Assembly (NCBI GenBank): GCA_003255065.1
Contig: QAOA01002849.1
Span: 678,084 to 742,083, forward strand
Length of the DNA: 64,000 nucleotides
Origin: Cercis canadensis
Taxonomy: Eukaryota > Streptophyta > Magnoliopsida > Fabales > Fabaceae
Reading direction: 5' to 3'
Below are positions 36,808 to 49,693 of this stretch, one piece after another (positions within the stretch are counted from its first letter, which is position 1; every line of letters starts with the position of its first letter). Position numbers and translations under genes: made by a program. The notes beneath the pieces were generated by a model. That model worked only from the letters and a program-made list of their open reading frames with translations, ran no database searches and was not told the origin of the DNA.

Positions 36808-39800
36808 TGCTCTGAATCTGTTCAATTCATAGAATCAAAGTTCTAGATTGAGTAACTAAAAAAATCGCAAACCTATTAAGATTAACAAATGCAAAGGGAT
36901 CAGTTTTACAAATCTGTTAAATACATTGAAATCAAAGCTCTTGATTGAGTAGAGATTATTTTCCCGAATTTCTTAAATACATAGAATCAAATTTCTGGAT
37001 TGGGTAACAAAAAAAATCGTGACGCCTATCAAGATAAACTAAGAAAGAAGAAAGAAAGAAAGATTTTTGGCACCTGATTAGGGTTATGCTTGAAAAAGAG
37101 TGTTATTGCTCTTTTCTTCTTCGTTTTCTACCCTTAATTGATGTATTGGGGAAAAAAAAATACTTTTGGAAGGAAAGCAGGGTGTTTTCTGTTTGTCTGG
37201 CAAGAAAGATCGGAGAAAACTGCACGAAAGAGATTCCGAAGTTGGAGTGTGCTGTAACTACAGTAGTCTCTTTTGTAAGGTTTCACTTTCTTTGAAAATT
37301 CAACTGCGGCTTTTGGCTTCCTTCTCTTGAATGTGTCAAATAATGATGTGGCCCGAGGTGCTTGACCAGCAAACTATGGTTTGAGGTGTATTGAATTGAA
37401 TCGTTCTTAGCTGACTGAAACTGAAACTGAAACTGCCGATAGAAAGACTTCAACGTCTCATAGAATATCCCATTACCTTTTTCTTACACGACTTGCAAGA
37501 GAAATATTAAACCCAAATCAAATTGATTTTGCCTTGATTATGTGTTTATTTATTTACTTTTGCTATGAGATTTTGGCTTCTGCATGCTGGCAAGTTCTTT
37601 TTTAGAATATGGTGGAAGAATTTAAAAAAAAAAAAAAGCTAAAAATACTAATTTAAATTTTCATTCTCTCATATTCATAATTCAAAATTTTAATTCTATT
37701 TATCTAATTAAAAAAAAAATCTCCCTTTTTTGGGTTGCTATGAAATTGCTTCCGTAATAAAACATTCTAGAAAGTTATTTCTTTTTTGTAATGTGCTAAC
37801 GAGTTGTTTTGTTAGCCGAACAATCTAATCAGTCACATCTAATTCATGATTTTCTTTCATTGTTGTGGATGATTGGAGGTTGAGATTAATCAGCAATATA
37901 AATATTAATATCCAAAAAAAAGTGGTATGTTGTCTTTATATGTTTTGTTTCCCTTTAATACTTGTACAGTTACTTATTTATTTCCCCCCCCCNTCCCCCC
38001 TAATCCCAAAAGGACTATATGGTGGGAATGAGAATTGAGAATTTGAATTCACGACGCCGTCATTTCCAAAATTCTTAGGTTGGCACCAATAATTAGGTAC
38101 ATTACTTTTCTAAAATTAGAATCGTCATCATCATTAACACTTACTACTTTTTTATTGACGAGAATTAACACTTGTTACTTAATGGAACCATCAATAACAC
38201 ATTAACAGGTTAATTCAGTCAGTAAAACTTTAAGTAATCTTTCTTGATAGGCTATTTGTATATTCTCGTTAAAACTTGTGACAATGAGATGTGGGGACTG
38301 GGGAGCAATCGTTGGCAGATGGCACTGCCTATCCCCGCTGTTTATGTGGGACCACCACCTCCTTTTTGTTCATACCCTCAGCCCATATTAGCTGGGTTTC
38401 GGATCCATATTTCTTAGCGTAATTGACGGTGAGAAGAAGAGTATAAAAAGAGAGCATCCACAGTGATCTCATTCAAATTTTCCTTACCCGAAAATTCTAT
38501 ATATATACAATCCTATATTGTATGTTTTCTCATTCCTTCTAATTAACATATACTCATTAGTTTTCCTTTTTATTTATAACTTCCAAATTATACCCACCAT
38601 TCTGATTACGTTTTGAACTTTCAAGAGAAAGTTTCACACAACTAAAAATTATATTTTTCTTTAGAAGGTTTCTTATATACTTTTAATATTTACGTAGTAT
38701 ATTATATCACATGACAATAATTAATGTGTGAATGACATGTATAAAAGTTAACTATTTTTAAGTTTGTTTGAGAAAATAAGATAAATTATATTTATATCCA
38801 ATAAAATATAAAAATTACGTATTTGTGTCACATCAATGTAATATAATATACTTATGTAGTATCATAGAATACCCATTCCCTTTATTAGCATTCTATTATT
38901 GCATTTTTTTTTTTTTCTATTTTCCTTTTTTGGATCTGGCGTTGTCCTAAATTTATATTGGCCCATTAGATATAAGGAAGAATCCATAAGGCAACCAGTA
39001 GTATGTTTTTAGGTTAACCAAGGCCCAAACTAAGGCCCAGTTCTATAAGTGGGCTCAGATGGACTGAGGGGCCTCATAAACTCTATTTATAAGCTGCTGT
39101 TAAAAAGACGTTACGGATCGATACAAGTACAGCTCGTTTCGTTTTCTTACGGAATTTGTTTTCTTCCCTTTCCCACTTTCTTGCTTATAAGTTATAAGAA
39201 AGGAGAAAACGACAAGGGTTTCCGTCACGTTTGTTGGTTTGTTTGCTTGGAGCCATTTCTCGAGCTGCTTGCTTTCTCCAAATAGAAAGTTCCAACAAAG
39301 AATTTCTTTGACTTGTACCGCCAGCGCGCCAGCTCCTCCTCCCTTATCCTTGGATTTTCATTTATTTATAGTTATCCTTGTGTGAATTAATGAAGACAAG
39401 TCTATAGCTCTTTTCTGATTCCATGTCCGCGTCACCATATCGCCATCTTTATCCCATTACAGATCCCAATGTCTTCTGCTTTCTTTGATTTATAATTGAT
39501 GTTTCTCGCAGTTCTTTATCGCCAGGTCTTTCCTGTATTGGTTTAAGTGTGCTATTTTCTTATTGGGTTCATCTTCGTCTGGGTGATTCAGAGAAAATTG
39601 ATCGCTTCATGTTCTTGGTTGGAGTTGACTATTTCAGGATATCGTCTGGAATCCCATCTGGGCCCTCTGTGGTTTGGTTGTGGTTGGAACTTGGAGGCGC
39701 AATCTCTTGTTTTCTTTTCAATATAGAGAAAGTTGGGATTTTGACGTAGAGCTTTTTGCTTGTCAGAACGAGCCTTGTGGTTAGAATATTGGTGGGATTT

Positions 39801-40343
39801 GAGATTTCATTTCTCAAAGTTCATTTAAAGGGTTTTCTTTGCAAAGTTTTAAGAGGTTTTTGCCGTCTGATTTGGAGCTGAACGTGCTTGTTGGGGTTTA
39901 AGCTGAATCTTCTCCGAATTGGATCCCAAGCCTGTAGAAAGAGAGTAAATTTATGCTTCTAATCCATTATTTATTCGCCTAGTGTGTGCAATCTAGTTGT
40001 TCTAGTTTAATTAGTTGGGAACTTTGTTTATAATCCATTATTTTTTGTTCTTGGCCTTTGTTTTCTTCATAATTCATTCAATTTTACGAGCTAAGGCGTT
40101 TATTACTGAACACACTCATTTTTTATGAGTTCCAGTGTAAATCACCTTTGTTATTCTACTTTTCTTTAGTTTACAAGACATTCCATCAGCAAAAACCTTT
40201 TCTTTCACATTTTCACTCTTTGAAGCCAGAAACTTTTGCCATTCCTATATCACTATTATTAGAATTCTTGTAGATTATTTGATCCCTTAAGTTTCTCACA
40301 TTTGAGAGTCTTTGACTTGTGAGAACAACATTTTGACCAAAGA
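36808..40343. other. Divergent intergenic region between PICBP-like gene and SDP1
   Basis: Contains the leader and promoter of the PICBP-like gene. Its minus strand reads CTAATCAG|GTGCC near 37072, a possible leader intron donor. There is a C-run with an N at 37993, a TATA-like GAGTATAAAAAGAG near 38442 that drives no gene I can find, and the probable leader of SDP1 (39300-40343). No protein-coding gene is supported; frames at 39049 and 39549 are leader sequence. Confidence 0.45.
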
Positions 40344-43300
40344 ATGGATATAAGCAATGAGGCTAGTGTTGATCCCTTTTCAATTGGACCCTCAAGCATT
40401 GTTGGTCGAACCATTGCTTTCAAGCTTCTTTTTTGCAAATCTATCTCACATTTGAGGCATGAGATATTTCATGTATTGTTGAACCTCATCTATAGATGTA
40501 AGCAATTTTTGGCACCCATTTTATCATGGTTGCATCCGAGAAACCCACAGGGTATATTAGCAATGATGACAATAATTGCTTTCTTGCTGAGACGATACAC
40601 AAATGTAAAGACAAGAGCTGAAATGGCTTACCGGAGGAAATTTTGGAGAAATATGATGAGAACAGCATTGACCTATGAGGAGTGGGCGCATGCAGCTAAG
40701 ATGCTTGACAAAGAGACACCAAAAATGAATGAATCAGAATTTTATGATGTAGAATTGGTCAGAAACAAGCTTCAAGAGCTTCGCCACCGTCGACAAGAGG
40801 GATCACTTAGAGATATAATATTTTTCATGCGTGCTGATCTTGTTAGAAATCTAGGGAATATGTGTAACTCTGAACTTCACAAAGGTAGGCTTCAAGTGCC
40901 CAGATTAATAAAGGAGTATATTGATGAGGTATCAACTCAGTTGAGAATGGTCTGTGACTCTGTTTCAGAGGAGCTCTCATTGGAAGAAAAGCTTGCTTTC
41001 ATGCATGAAACTAGACATGCTTTTGGGAGGACTGCTTTGCTATTAAGTGGTGGTGCTTCCCTTGGAGCTTCTCATGTGGGTGTAGTTAAAACGCTGGTAG
41101 AACATAAACTCTTGCCTAGGATAATTGCTGGTTCAAGTGTAGGATCCATTATGTGTTCTGTTGTCGCTACTAGGTCTTGGCCAGAGCTGCAAAGCTTTTT
41201 TGAGGATTCATGGCACTCATTGCAGTTTTTTGATCAAATGGGTGGGATTTTTACAGTTGTGAGGAGGGTCATGACACAGGGCGCTGTTCACGAGATCAGA
41301 CAGTTGCAAATGATGTTGAGGCATCTCACAAGCAACCTTACATTTCAAGAAGCTTATGACATGACAGGTCGAATTCTTGGGATAACAGTTTGCTCCCCAA
41401 GAAAGCATGAGCCGCCTAGATGCCTCAACTACTTGACTTCACCCCATGTTGTTATATGGAGTGCAGTCACTGCATCTTGTGCCTTTCCTGGCCTTTTCGA
41501 GGCTCAGGAACTGATGGCAAAGGATAGAAGTGGAGAGATTGTTCCTTACCATCCTCCATTTAATTTGGGTCCTGAGGAGGGCTCCACTCCTGTGCGTCGT
41601 TGGAGGGATGGTAGCTTGGAGATCGATTTACCTATGATGCAGTTGAAAGAGCTGTTCAATGTCAATCATTTTATTGTCAGTCAAGCCAACCCTCATATTG
41701 CACCATTACTGAGATTGAAGGAATTTATAAGAGCTTATGGTGGCAATTTTGCTGCCAAGGTATGTATTTATGGACTCGGACCTTTATTCCAGCATCATAT
41801 GTACATAGATCTCTATGTGTCTGTGTATTGTTGTTGCATTCTGGGTCTTATATGATTTTTCACTTTTATGCTCCCCATCACCCTGTATGACCCCTTCCCC
41901 AACCATTCCCTATTGTCTCATAGAAAATTTTGATCTGTACAGAAGAAAGTATGCAATGCTATGATATGCACTTATTGAAAAGCTGAACTCCTTGTGTGGT
42001 GTTGTTGGTCAACTAGTGCTCTATTTTAGCCATTTTATCTATAAGGGCTCCTTAATGTTTGACTAACTAACTAAACATTCTGTATGTTCATTTCCATTTC
42101 CTTACATTAGTTTTAGCCTTGTTGCTTTTTTTTTTTTACTCATTGATGTGTTTCTAGGTGTGTTTGTGTGTCTAGTTATTTGTTGGCCAAACCCATGTGG
42201 AGTTTCATTGCATCTCCAACTCCACTCCCCTGCCAATCTCTAGACTAACCCATGCCTGCAAAACGTGGTTGATAAAAGAGGTTCGTCCTATAAGGGCTGT
42301 CTTGTTTGCACCAAGATAGACTCATTTTTCAATTGTTCAATCCATCATGTGGGTAATATATTAGCATCTTAGCAGACAATGCTTTTATTTGATTTGAAGA
42401 ATAGTAATAATAACGAGCTTTATTTGTTGCTAAATCACTCTGTTAAAATAGTAGTACTTCACATTTGTATTATGCTACCTTTTGTTGCTGAACCTAATGG
42501 CAGACATGCCTTTTAATCTGAATTTGAGCTGCACCTTAGTCCTTACTCCATGCATTTTTTAGGGAATTCCCAATTTCAAATTATGCTTCATAACTTCTTG
42601 TTTATCCAGCACTTTATCAGGAAAATGGTTGCATCCTTCTGCAGTTGTCCTGAGGCATCTGGTTTATAATTATACATGTCATCTGTTGGATCTGAATATG
42701 CTTTTCCCATAATATTCTTAATGCGAAATCTGGTGTTTGATCCTGTAGCTTGCACATCTTACCGAGATGGAGGTGAAACATAGATGTAATCAAATACTGG
42801 AACTTGGTTTTCCATTAGGTGGACTTGCAAAGCTGTTTGCTCAAGAGTGGGAGGGTGATGTTACTGTTGTTATGCCTGCAACTCTTGCTCAGGTATGTGT
42901 CTAGAGAAGGTTTAAATATCAGATAGGTATTTGTTTGAACAAAAGATTTAGTTTCAGCTAGATATTAATTTGAAGAAATAGTGTTTGTGATTCATACAGC
43001 CTTTGACTACAAAACTTTTTGAAAATTTCGATGCACTTGGAAATATTGGTGAACGTTTTAATGAACTTTACATATCTTACATTTGTCAAAAGGTTTATGA
43101 ATTTATTTATGTTTCATTTAACGGGCAAAGGAAGTATATATCATTTATTAGGGATGATCGGTGAACTTGTGATTAACAAGCTTGTGTTATCTTTTTCCTT
43201 TTTCCCCCCTTATGTCCTGCACCAGTACTCAAAAATTATACAGAACCCTTCTTATGTGGAGCTTCAAAAGGCAGCAAACCAAGGGAGAAGGTGCACATGG

Positions 43301-44209
43301 GAGAAGCTCTCTGCCATAAAAGCAAATTGTGGCATTGAGCTTGCTCTTGATGAATGTGTTGCTATCCTGAACCATATGAGAAGACTCAAAAGAAGTGCTG
43401 AAAGAGCTGCTGCTTCTTCTCATGGTCTAGCCACTACAGCCAAATTCAGTGCTTCAAGAAGAATTCCTTCATGGAATTGCATAGCACGAGAGAACTCGAC
43501 AGGCTCCCTTGAAGAAGACCTTCTAACAGATGCTGCTTCCTCATTGCATCAAGGCATTAGTGGATCCACTGGTAAAAATTGGAAGGCCCACCGTGGCGTA
43601 CACGATGGAAGTGACAGTGAATCCGAAAGCGTTGATTTGAATTCTTGGACAAGATCTGGCGGGCCTTTGATGAGAACTACTTCGGCAAATATGTTCGTTG
43701 ACTTTGTCCAGAACTTGGATGTTGATGTTGAACAAAATAGAGACTTGGTGGTTCATCCTAATTCTCATGCTGTTCAATATAATCTGAGTCCAAGAGTTTC
43801 AACACCAGATAGAAGCTCTGAAGGCACAGAATTTGAGAGGGAATTTGGCAGCAAGGTTGTCCTGAATGGGTCTAGCATAATGGTAACTGAAGGTGATCTT
43901 TTGCAGCCTGAAAGGATCCATAATGGGATTGTGTTTAATGTTGTGAAGAAAGAAGATTTAACATGTTTAAGTAGGAGTCAAAGTCATGATTTTGAAAATT
44001 ACAACAATGTAGAGACTGAGCCTGTGCAAATTGACTGCCCAGGGAAGGAGATAGAGGCTGCTAGCTCAGCTTCAGAATACGGAGATGAAGACTGCACAGC
44101 AGCAAAGTCCCTTGATCAAACACCTCCTGATTCTACTAACTCCCAGGATCATGATCATTCTTTCACAGAAGCGGAAGCGGGTAAGGATCAGAGCATTGTG
44201 GACACTTAA
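40344..44209 (+). CDS. SDP1: Triacylglycerol lipase SDP1 (patatin domain)
   Basis: Three exons, 40344-41759, 42749-42892 and 43226-44209, join in phase 0 to 847 residues (Arabidopsis SDP1 about 825). SDP1 is the oil-body lipase that starts storage triacylglycerol breakdown during seedling growth and leaf lipid turnover. The N-terminal DUF3336 region ([20 protein letters not shown] ... [20 protein letters not shown]) leads to the patatin domain. Its oxyanion motif is GGASLG (residues 236-241), the nucleophile Ser265 is in GSSVG (263-267) and the catalytic Asp422 is in RWRDGSLE. After it come the conserved block [20 protein letters not shown] and a low-complexity C-terminal tail with [10 protein letters not shown]. 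One difference from the Arabidopsis protein as I recall it: [11 protein letters not shown] has Ser where Arabidopsis has Phe. The short second exon is easily missed: AAG|GTATGT before it and GCTCAG|GTATGT after it are good signals. Confidence 0.97.
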
Positions 44210-45097
44210 TTCTGAAAAGTGAAAACCATTCTTCTTGTGGTGATGACTCTTTTAAGTATTTTGGTCGCTACGCAGATTGTATATAATACTAGGCCAAGGA
44301 GCTGTATTCATGTTTTCTAACATAAATGTGAAATGGCACTAGTTCCTCATTAGTCGTTATGACTTTAAGGACCCCTTTGTTGGGTTAGAATTGATTTCTG
44401 TCTAGAAATGTAATTATGAAAGAGGGTAGTTGTACTTGTACATAAATCTTCCACAACCTCATTTAAAAATTTGTAACCACCAATTCCACGATGGAATGAT
44501 TTATTCTCTCTCTACTTTAATTCAATGTACAATAGATTCTTGGGAATGAGTAAAGTGAAATTTTAGGAAAGAATAGTGCCTATATCATGTAGCCTGCAGA
44601 GATAGAGTAAAATTTATCAATACAATGAAAATAAAAGAAATCTTATCCCTAATAAAAAACCAATATTATTTATTTCCGGTTAATGTGGCCTTGGACTCTT
44701 TAGCTGTAAGCCTCTAAGCACAAGGGGGATGGATAGTTTGAAACACCGCTATCTCATCAAAGTGCACAAGGAACGCGGCTCCTGGAAAAATAGTTTTAGT
44801 GCTGATTCTTTCCTAGTAACCTTATTTACTCTTTTCTATAGTGAGACTTAGCTTTGTATTAGCATCTTCTTCTTCTTCCTTCATTTGTAATAGTATTATA
44901 GCACGCAGAAAAAGTGAGCCGCGACCAAGTTCACAACTTCACATGGCAGGTGTTTATGGAAACCCGACAATCAATACAAATTTGCTCCACCTTTTTCCAT
45001 TTGCAGCGCAAAACACATTAATGTTATGGTTGAAACACTTTACTATGCTGCCTACTACTTTACAGTTCATAATATTTGTCCTATGACTCTAACAACT
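44210..45097. other. 3' flank of SDP1 and intergenic DNA
   Basis: Contains probable SDP1 3' UTR to about 44500 and then AT-rich sequence without a recognisable gene. Confidence 0.5.
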
Positions 45098-45399
45098 GGC
45101 AAAATGACGAAAAATAAATACGTAAATAAATAATTGTTAAAATTATTTAAGAAAATATATTATTTTTTAATATTATAATTATGCAATATGACAAAAAATG
45201 ATACACTATTTTAAATGTAGAATTTTTTTAAAAAGATACGCTACATCAAAGTAACGGATCTCAGTCGAAAAGGCTACTGCAATGTATGAATCAATCTAGA
45301 AAGGCACACTGAGTTGATATCAATTCAAAAAATAGAAAGAGAGACAGGCTAGATAGTGAAAAAAGAGAGAGAGACAATGAAATATTTTGTCATTTTGCC
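45098..45399. mobile_element. MULE-like MITE with GGCAAAATGAC ends (about 300 bp)
   Basis: The left end is GGCAAAATGACGAAAAATA and the right end, reversed, GGCAAAATGACAAAATATT. The interior is AT-rich and non-coding. No clean target duplication was seen. End sequence and length fit short Mutator-derived elements of plants. Two related fragments occur at 48889 and 56886. Confidence 0.55.
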
Positions 45400-46699
45400 T
45401 TCTTTTTTTTCCCTCAAAGTGAACATGCTTAATTGTTTCTGGTGTGTCTCTTATGGACATGCTAGATCAATCCAGTGTATCATATAAAAACACATTGGAA
45501 ACAATCCAATGTGTTTGTCCAGCGTGTGTATTAATGACACGATAAAATTAATCCAACGTGTCTTTTAGGGACCTGCTACAATCAAATCAGCATGTTACTC
45601 ATTCCTTTGGCAACTTTCTGACATATGTGGACATAAATCTACTATTTTGATATAGCATATATTTAAGAAAAATGTTACATCTAAAGTAACGTGTCCTTAA
45701 TTAAGGGCATTTGGGTTAGCATTAGTTTTTTCTTTTAAATCTCGACCAAAGGTCACTTTTGCATTTATTAGCATTAGTATCTCATATGATGATGGTCCAA
45801 TTAGTATCGCAAAATCCCAACTTTGTGGAGCAAGCAAACTAAAACGTAATTAAATGGAAGATTGGAGTGAGATGAGATTATTGAGAAGATAAGCTATTCT
45901 TATTATATAATTTTTAATAAAAAAAAGGGCAACTTAGGCATAAAGGAACAATTATTTAAAAACGTGGCGAGTAACAAAGTCAAATATGTTTTCCTTGTTA
46001 CATCCACAAGACCACATGTATCCTATTCTGAATGAAAAGGTCAATTTATTAAACTAGTAGTGGGTGGTCCTGAACCTGATTCAGCGTTCAGCTCCAACCA
46101 TGAGCCAGCCAGCCCACTGAGTTTGAGTTGAGGTGTCTTTGTAATCTATATCATATGCGTGTGTGAAGAGTGTGGCATGTCACAACAGAAGCTTCAAACT
46201 GTTTTTAAGCGACAAGTGAAGTGAATGTGCACTTGTATTTTACTTTTTCCTTATTCTATTATATGACTAGTGTTTCTAATTGTTTTTGTGTGACCATTTT
46301 CTTTAGAGAAATTTCCGTGTGCTCAACTCAACCATTTCCGCGTGCCGCCGTTAGTCTGAATCCAACTTGCCCAATTTGTGGAATTATTCAATCTTTCTCT
46401 CTCTCTTATCATCATTCGCTTTTTCTTGACAAAAACTGTTTTTTACTCTGCTCAGCTCCAAATGTGATCTGAAAACTGAATCAAGGATTTGTCTGTAATT
46501 CATAACCAAACGACGCCGTTTCTACTCCAAGAGAGAACAAGCAAATTAAGCTATTCAAGTAAAGAAGTAGAAGAAGTGAAGCTAGAGGCAAAGAGACTAG
46601 CTTACGGTTCTATTTGATGCCATACTGTATTTTCTGTGTTTCTTTAATTTTTCACCGTTGAATGAAGTAGTTGTTAAGCAATGAGTGCTTTTTGTGTTT
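45400..46699. other. Intergenic
   Basis: AT-rich with short palindromic patches (AATCCAGTGTATC ... AATCCAATGTGTTTG, about 45466-45530). No gene recognised; the frame at 46221 has no known motif. Confidence 0.4.
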
Positions 46700-47268
46700 A
46701 TATAGCAAAATTTCTTGTAAGTAATTTCTTACTTTTTCCTTATTATACAAACATAGAATTGTGGGGTCTCAATTAATTAATACAAGAATGCAGAAAGAGG
46801 ATAAGCAGACGTGTTTGTCACCAACGCAAAAAAGTCTATAGATTAGTTGAACCAAATGTGGAAATGGAAAAAACTTAGATTGGGAAAAAACATGGATGCA
46901 AGTTCCATGAAATTGGATAAACCAGGGTTGCATTAATTTATTCACAACACTAGTTCCGTAAGTACTGGATCATCTCTTTTTTCNATATAGCAAAATTTCT
47001 TGTAAGTAATTTCTTACTTTTTCCTTATTATACAAACATAGAATTGTGGGGTCTCAATTAATTAATACAAGAATGCAGAAAGAGGATAAGCAGACGTGTT
47101 TGTCACCAACGCAAAAAAGTCTATAGATTAGTTGAACCAAATGTGGAAATGAAAAAAACTTAGATTGGGAAAAAACATGGATGCAAGTTCCATGAAATTG
47201 GATAAACCAGGGTTGCATTAATTTATTCACAACACTAGTTGCGTAAGTACTGGATCATCTCTTTTTTT
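46700..47268. repeat. 284-bp direct duplication separated by a single N
   Basis: The segment 46700-46983 is repeated at 46985-47268 with an N at 46984. The copies differ at only a few bases (AAATGGAAAAAAC against AAATGAAAAAAAC; AGTTCCGTAAG against AGTTGCGTAAG). The N at the exact junction makes an unmerged contig overlap the likeliest cause; the few differences could be sequencing error or allelic. Confidence 0.85.
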
Positions 47269-48888
47269 CTTTTCCTCATCCCTGCAATTTTTTTATTTTA
47301 TATTTTTTCCCATCTTCATTTTATTTTAAAAAAAAGCTTAGAGAATATTTATGATGCACTATAATGATAGATATCCAACAACTTAAAAACAATCATACGG
47401 TCAAATGCGGTGCACAATAACCGATGCAAAAATCATACCATCCACTTGATAATCTATTTTGTATTCTTTTGGGGCATGATCATGTATTGTAATTTGTAAG
47501 TTTGTAACCACCAAATGCAAACGTATTTTCCTTTTTTTCTTGTAAGTAATATTCTCTAATTTATTATTTAAAATAATATTTGCATATTGGATGTAAAAAG
47601 TGTTTTTTAGTATTTTAACTATAATTTTAAATTTAAACACCAAATTTATAAATTTTAAAGATAATCTTTGTATAATTTGATTATAAGTTATTTGGTAAAA
47701 AAGAGGGTTAACAATTTAAATCATACAAAAAAAGTTTAAGTAAATTAAATATATTTTTAAATGAGTTTAATTAAATTCAAACTATGCTATATATATATAT
47801 ATATGTAATTATAGGTACAAATAATACTATTCATCATACCTTGAATATACCTGCCAATGATTAAAAATGATGGACAAGCCAAACCGACCTTCTTCATCGA
47901 CATTATTGATATCGTCTATCATGTGCCTATCTGATTTTCCAAATCTATATTGAAAATATATTATATCTATCACTGTAAAATACTAAAATCTCCCTGATCT
48001 CTTCTTGTTTCCTCGCTAGTTGCTATCCTCAGGGCCCACCTTCTGGGGCAAAATTGATGATTTTTAGTACAACATTAGTAGAAAAATTTCCTTCTACATA
48101 CATATTATTTACACCTTCTCACTAAATCTCACCATATTCATGCAAATTTAAACCGAATTGACTGAAACTCTTTTTATGCAGTTCATTTTTCTTATGACAC
48201 TTGTACAAACAAAAAAAATTAAAAATTAAAATGTGAACCCAACATTTGTAAGTCCAATATCAATGTTGAGTAGAAAGATGTGAAATTTATAATTTATAAA
48301 AGAAATACAATTAGATTATTTATTCTTTAACTTAATATTCAAGCAACCTTTCATAAATTTCTTTGTTGTTTTTTCATCTCGGCATCATAGGCATGATATG
48401 ATGCCCACAAATCCACACACATTGTGCAATGCCTCGACAAGAAATGCAGAGCAATATCTTAAAGAGTTATCAAATGTCTTTTAGATATAGATTTTCTTTT
48501 TTCTTTTGGGAAAAGATTAGTGGGCTCTAAACTGTAAATCAATAGGCAATATCTTAAGAAATTATTCCATTTAGATGAGGATAGAATTTATGGTAGAAAA
48601 TGTGATATGAATATAAAGATCCAAATATGCTCTAATAAAAACAATTTGCTAAAGTAACAAGGATATTTGTACAGACCAAGTGATAACCCCTTTCTTTGGA
48701 AGTTTATTCCTTAATATGCCTACTCTTTAAAATCTGATAATGAAATCACCATGTAGCAAAGTTCACATGATTGATGTTTTTATTCTGAATTACATTATGA
48801 AATAATTTTTTTCTTTGAATCAAAACAGAGGTTCTATATGTATAATCATATAAACTTAGATTTCAATTGGTGAAAAGAATCCAATTGT
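47269..48888. other. Intergenic, AT-rich
   Basis: AT-rich sequence with a short (AT)n run near 47787-47804 and no recognisable gene. The frame at 47401 is low complexity. Confidence 0.5.
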
Positions 48889-49089
48889 GGGCAAAATGTC
48901 TAAAAAAAAATATAATTTTATAAAATATTTACATAAATTTAATAATTTAAAAATTATTTTGATTAAATTATTAATAAATAGGTAGATGAATAAGTTTTTT
49001 TGAATAAAATAATTAAAAATGTATCATATTAATAAATAATTTACATAATATTATATTTTAATAAATAATTTATTAAAATATATTTTATT
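48889..49089 (-). repeat. Dispersed AT-rich repeat, copy 1
   Basis: Its reverse complement matches 56886-57150. It begins GGGCAAAATGTCTAAAAAAA and includes ATGTATCATATTAATAAAT. It appears to be a diverged relative of the GGCAAAATGAC element at 45098 and lies just upstream of the CML gene promoter. Confidence 0.55.
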
Positions 49090-49448
49090 AGTCAAATTTA
49101 CTTCAATTGTGAGATGAATGATAATTTCCTTCAACCTACATGGAGTACAGAAAGAAGGATTACTTTTGCCATAAAGACAACTTTCCATAAAAATCTCTAT
49201 TTTCGATTACCCCAACATAGAAGGGAACCCCAAGAAAAACAAACAAAAGTGGCCACTGGTGACACCTCAAACATCACTTACCTTTTAAAATAAACACATC
49301 CACATACATACTCAAAAGAGGCCCCACCTACCTTGAATTTCTCCATAGTTTATGTTATATTTAAAATATAATATTAATTTTCATTCACCCCAAAAAAAAA
49401 AATTCATAAATACCATAGAAAGTGCCGAAGGGATTTTGTGTAATTGAT

Positions 49449-49459
49449 TATATATAAAT
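49449..49459 (+). promoter_or_regulatory. TATA box of the CML gene
   Basis: TATATATAAAT lies about 240 bp before the CML start codon and is followed by a pyrimidine-rich leader. Confidence 0.55.
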
Positions 49460-49605
49460 ACCGCACTTTTAAAAACTTAATTATAGCGATAGGAAACTTC
49501 GTGGAAGCTCCCATGGGGTACTGGTATTACCTTCACTCCCACGACCATTTAACCCCTTCAACCTTCCTTCCTCTTTCCCCTCAACCACCTATCTTCTATC
49601 TTTTT

Positions 49606-49640
49606 CTTCCTCTTCCTCTTCCTCTTCCTCTTCCTCTTCT
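49606..49640 (+). repeat. (CTTCCT)n hexanucleotide repeat in CML leader
   Basis: About six CTTCCT units in the 5' leader, ending 53 nt before the ATG. The long minus-strand frame over it (KRKRKR...) is only its shadow. Confidence 0.85.
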
Positions 49641-49693
49641 TCTCTTTCTCTCTTTGCACTCTCTTTTTTATTCGCAGTCTTCCATTACTGGCA

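Noticed and set aside
38442-38456. Promoter of an unknown gene (GAGTATAAAAAGAG)
   Set aside because: No open frame or splice signal follows; GAGCATCCACAGTG next to it resembles a transposon end instead.
43019-43225. N-terminal part of a 396-codon frame before SDP1 exon 3
   Set aside because: It is intron sequence; the protein family demands joining LAQ directly to YSKIIQNP at 43226.
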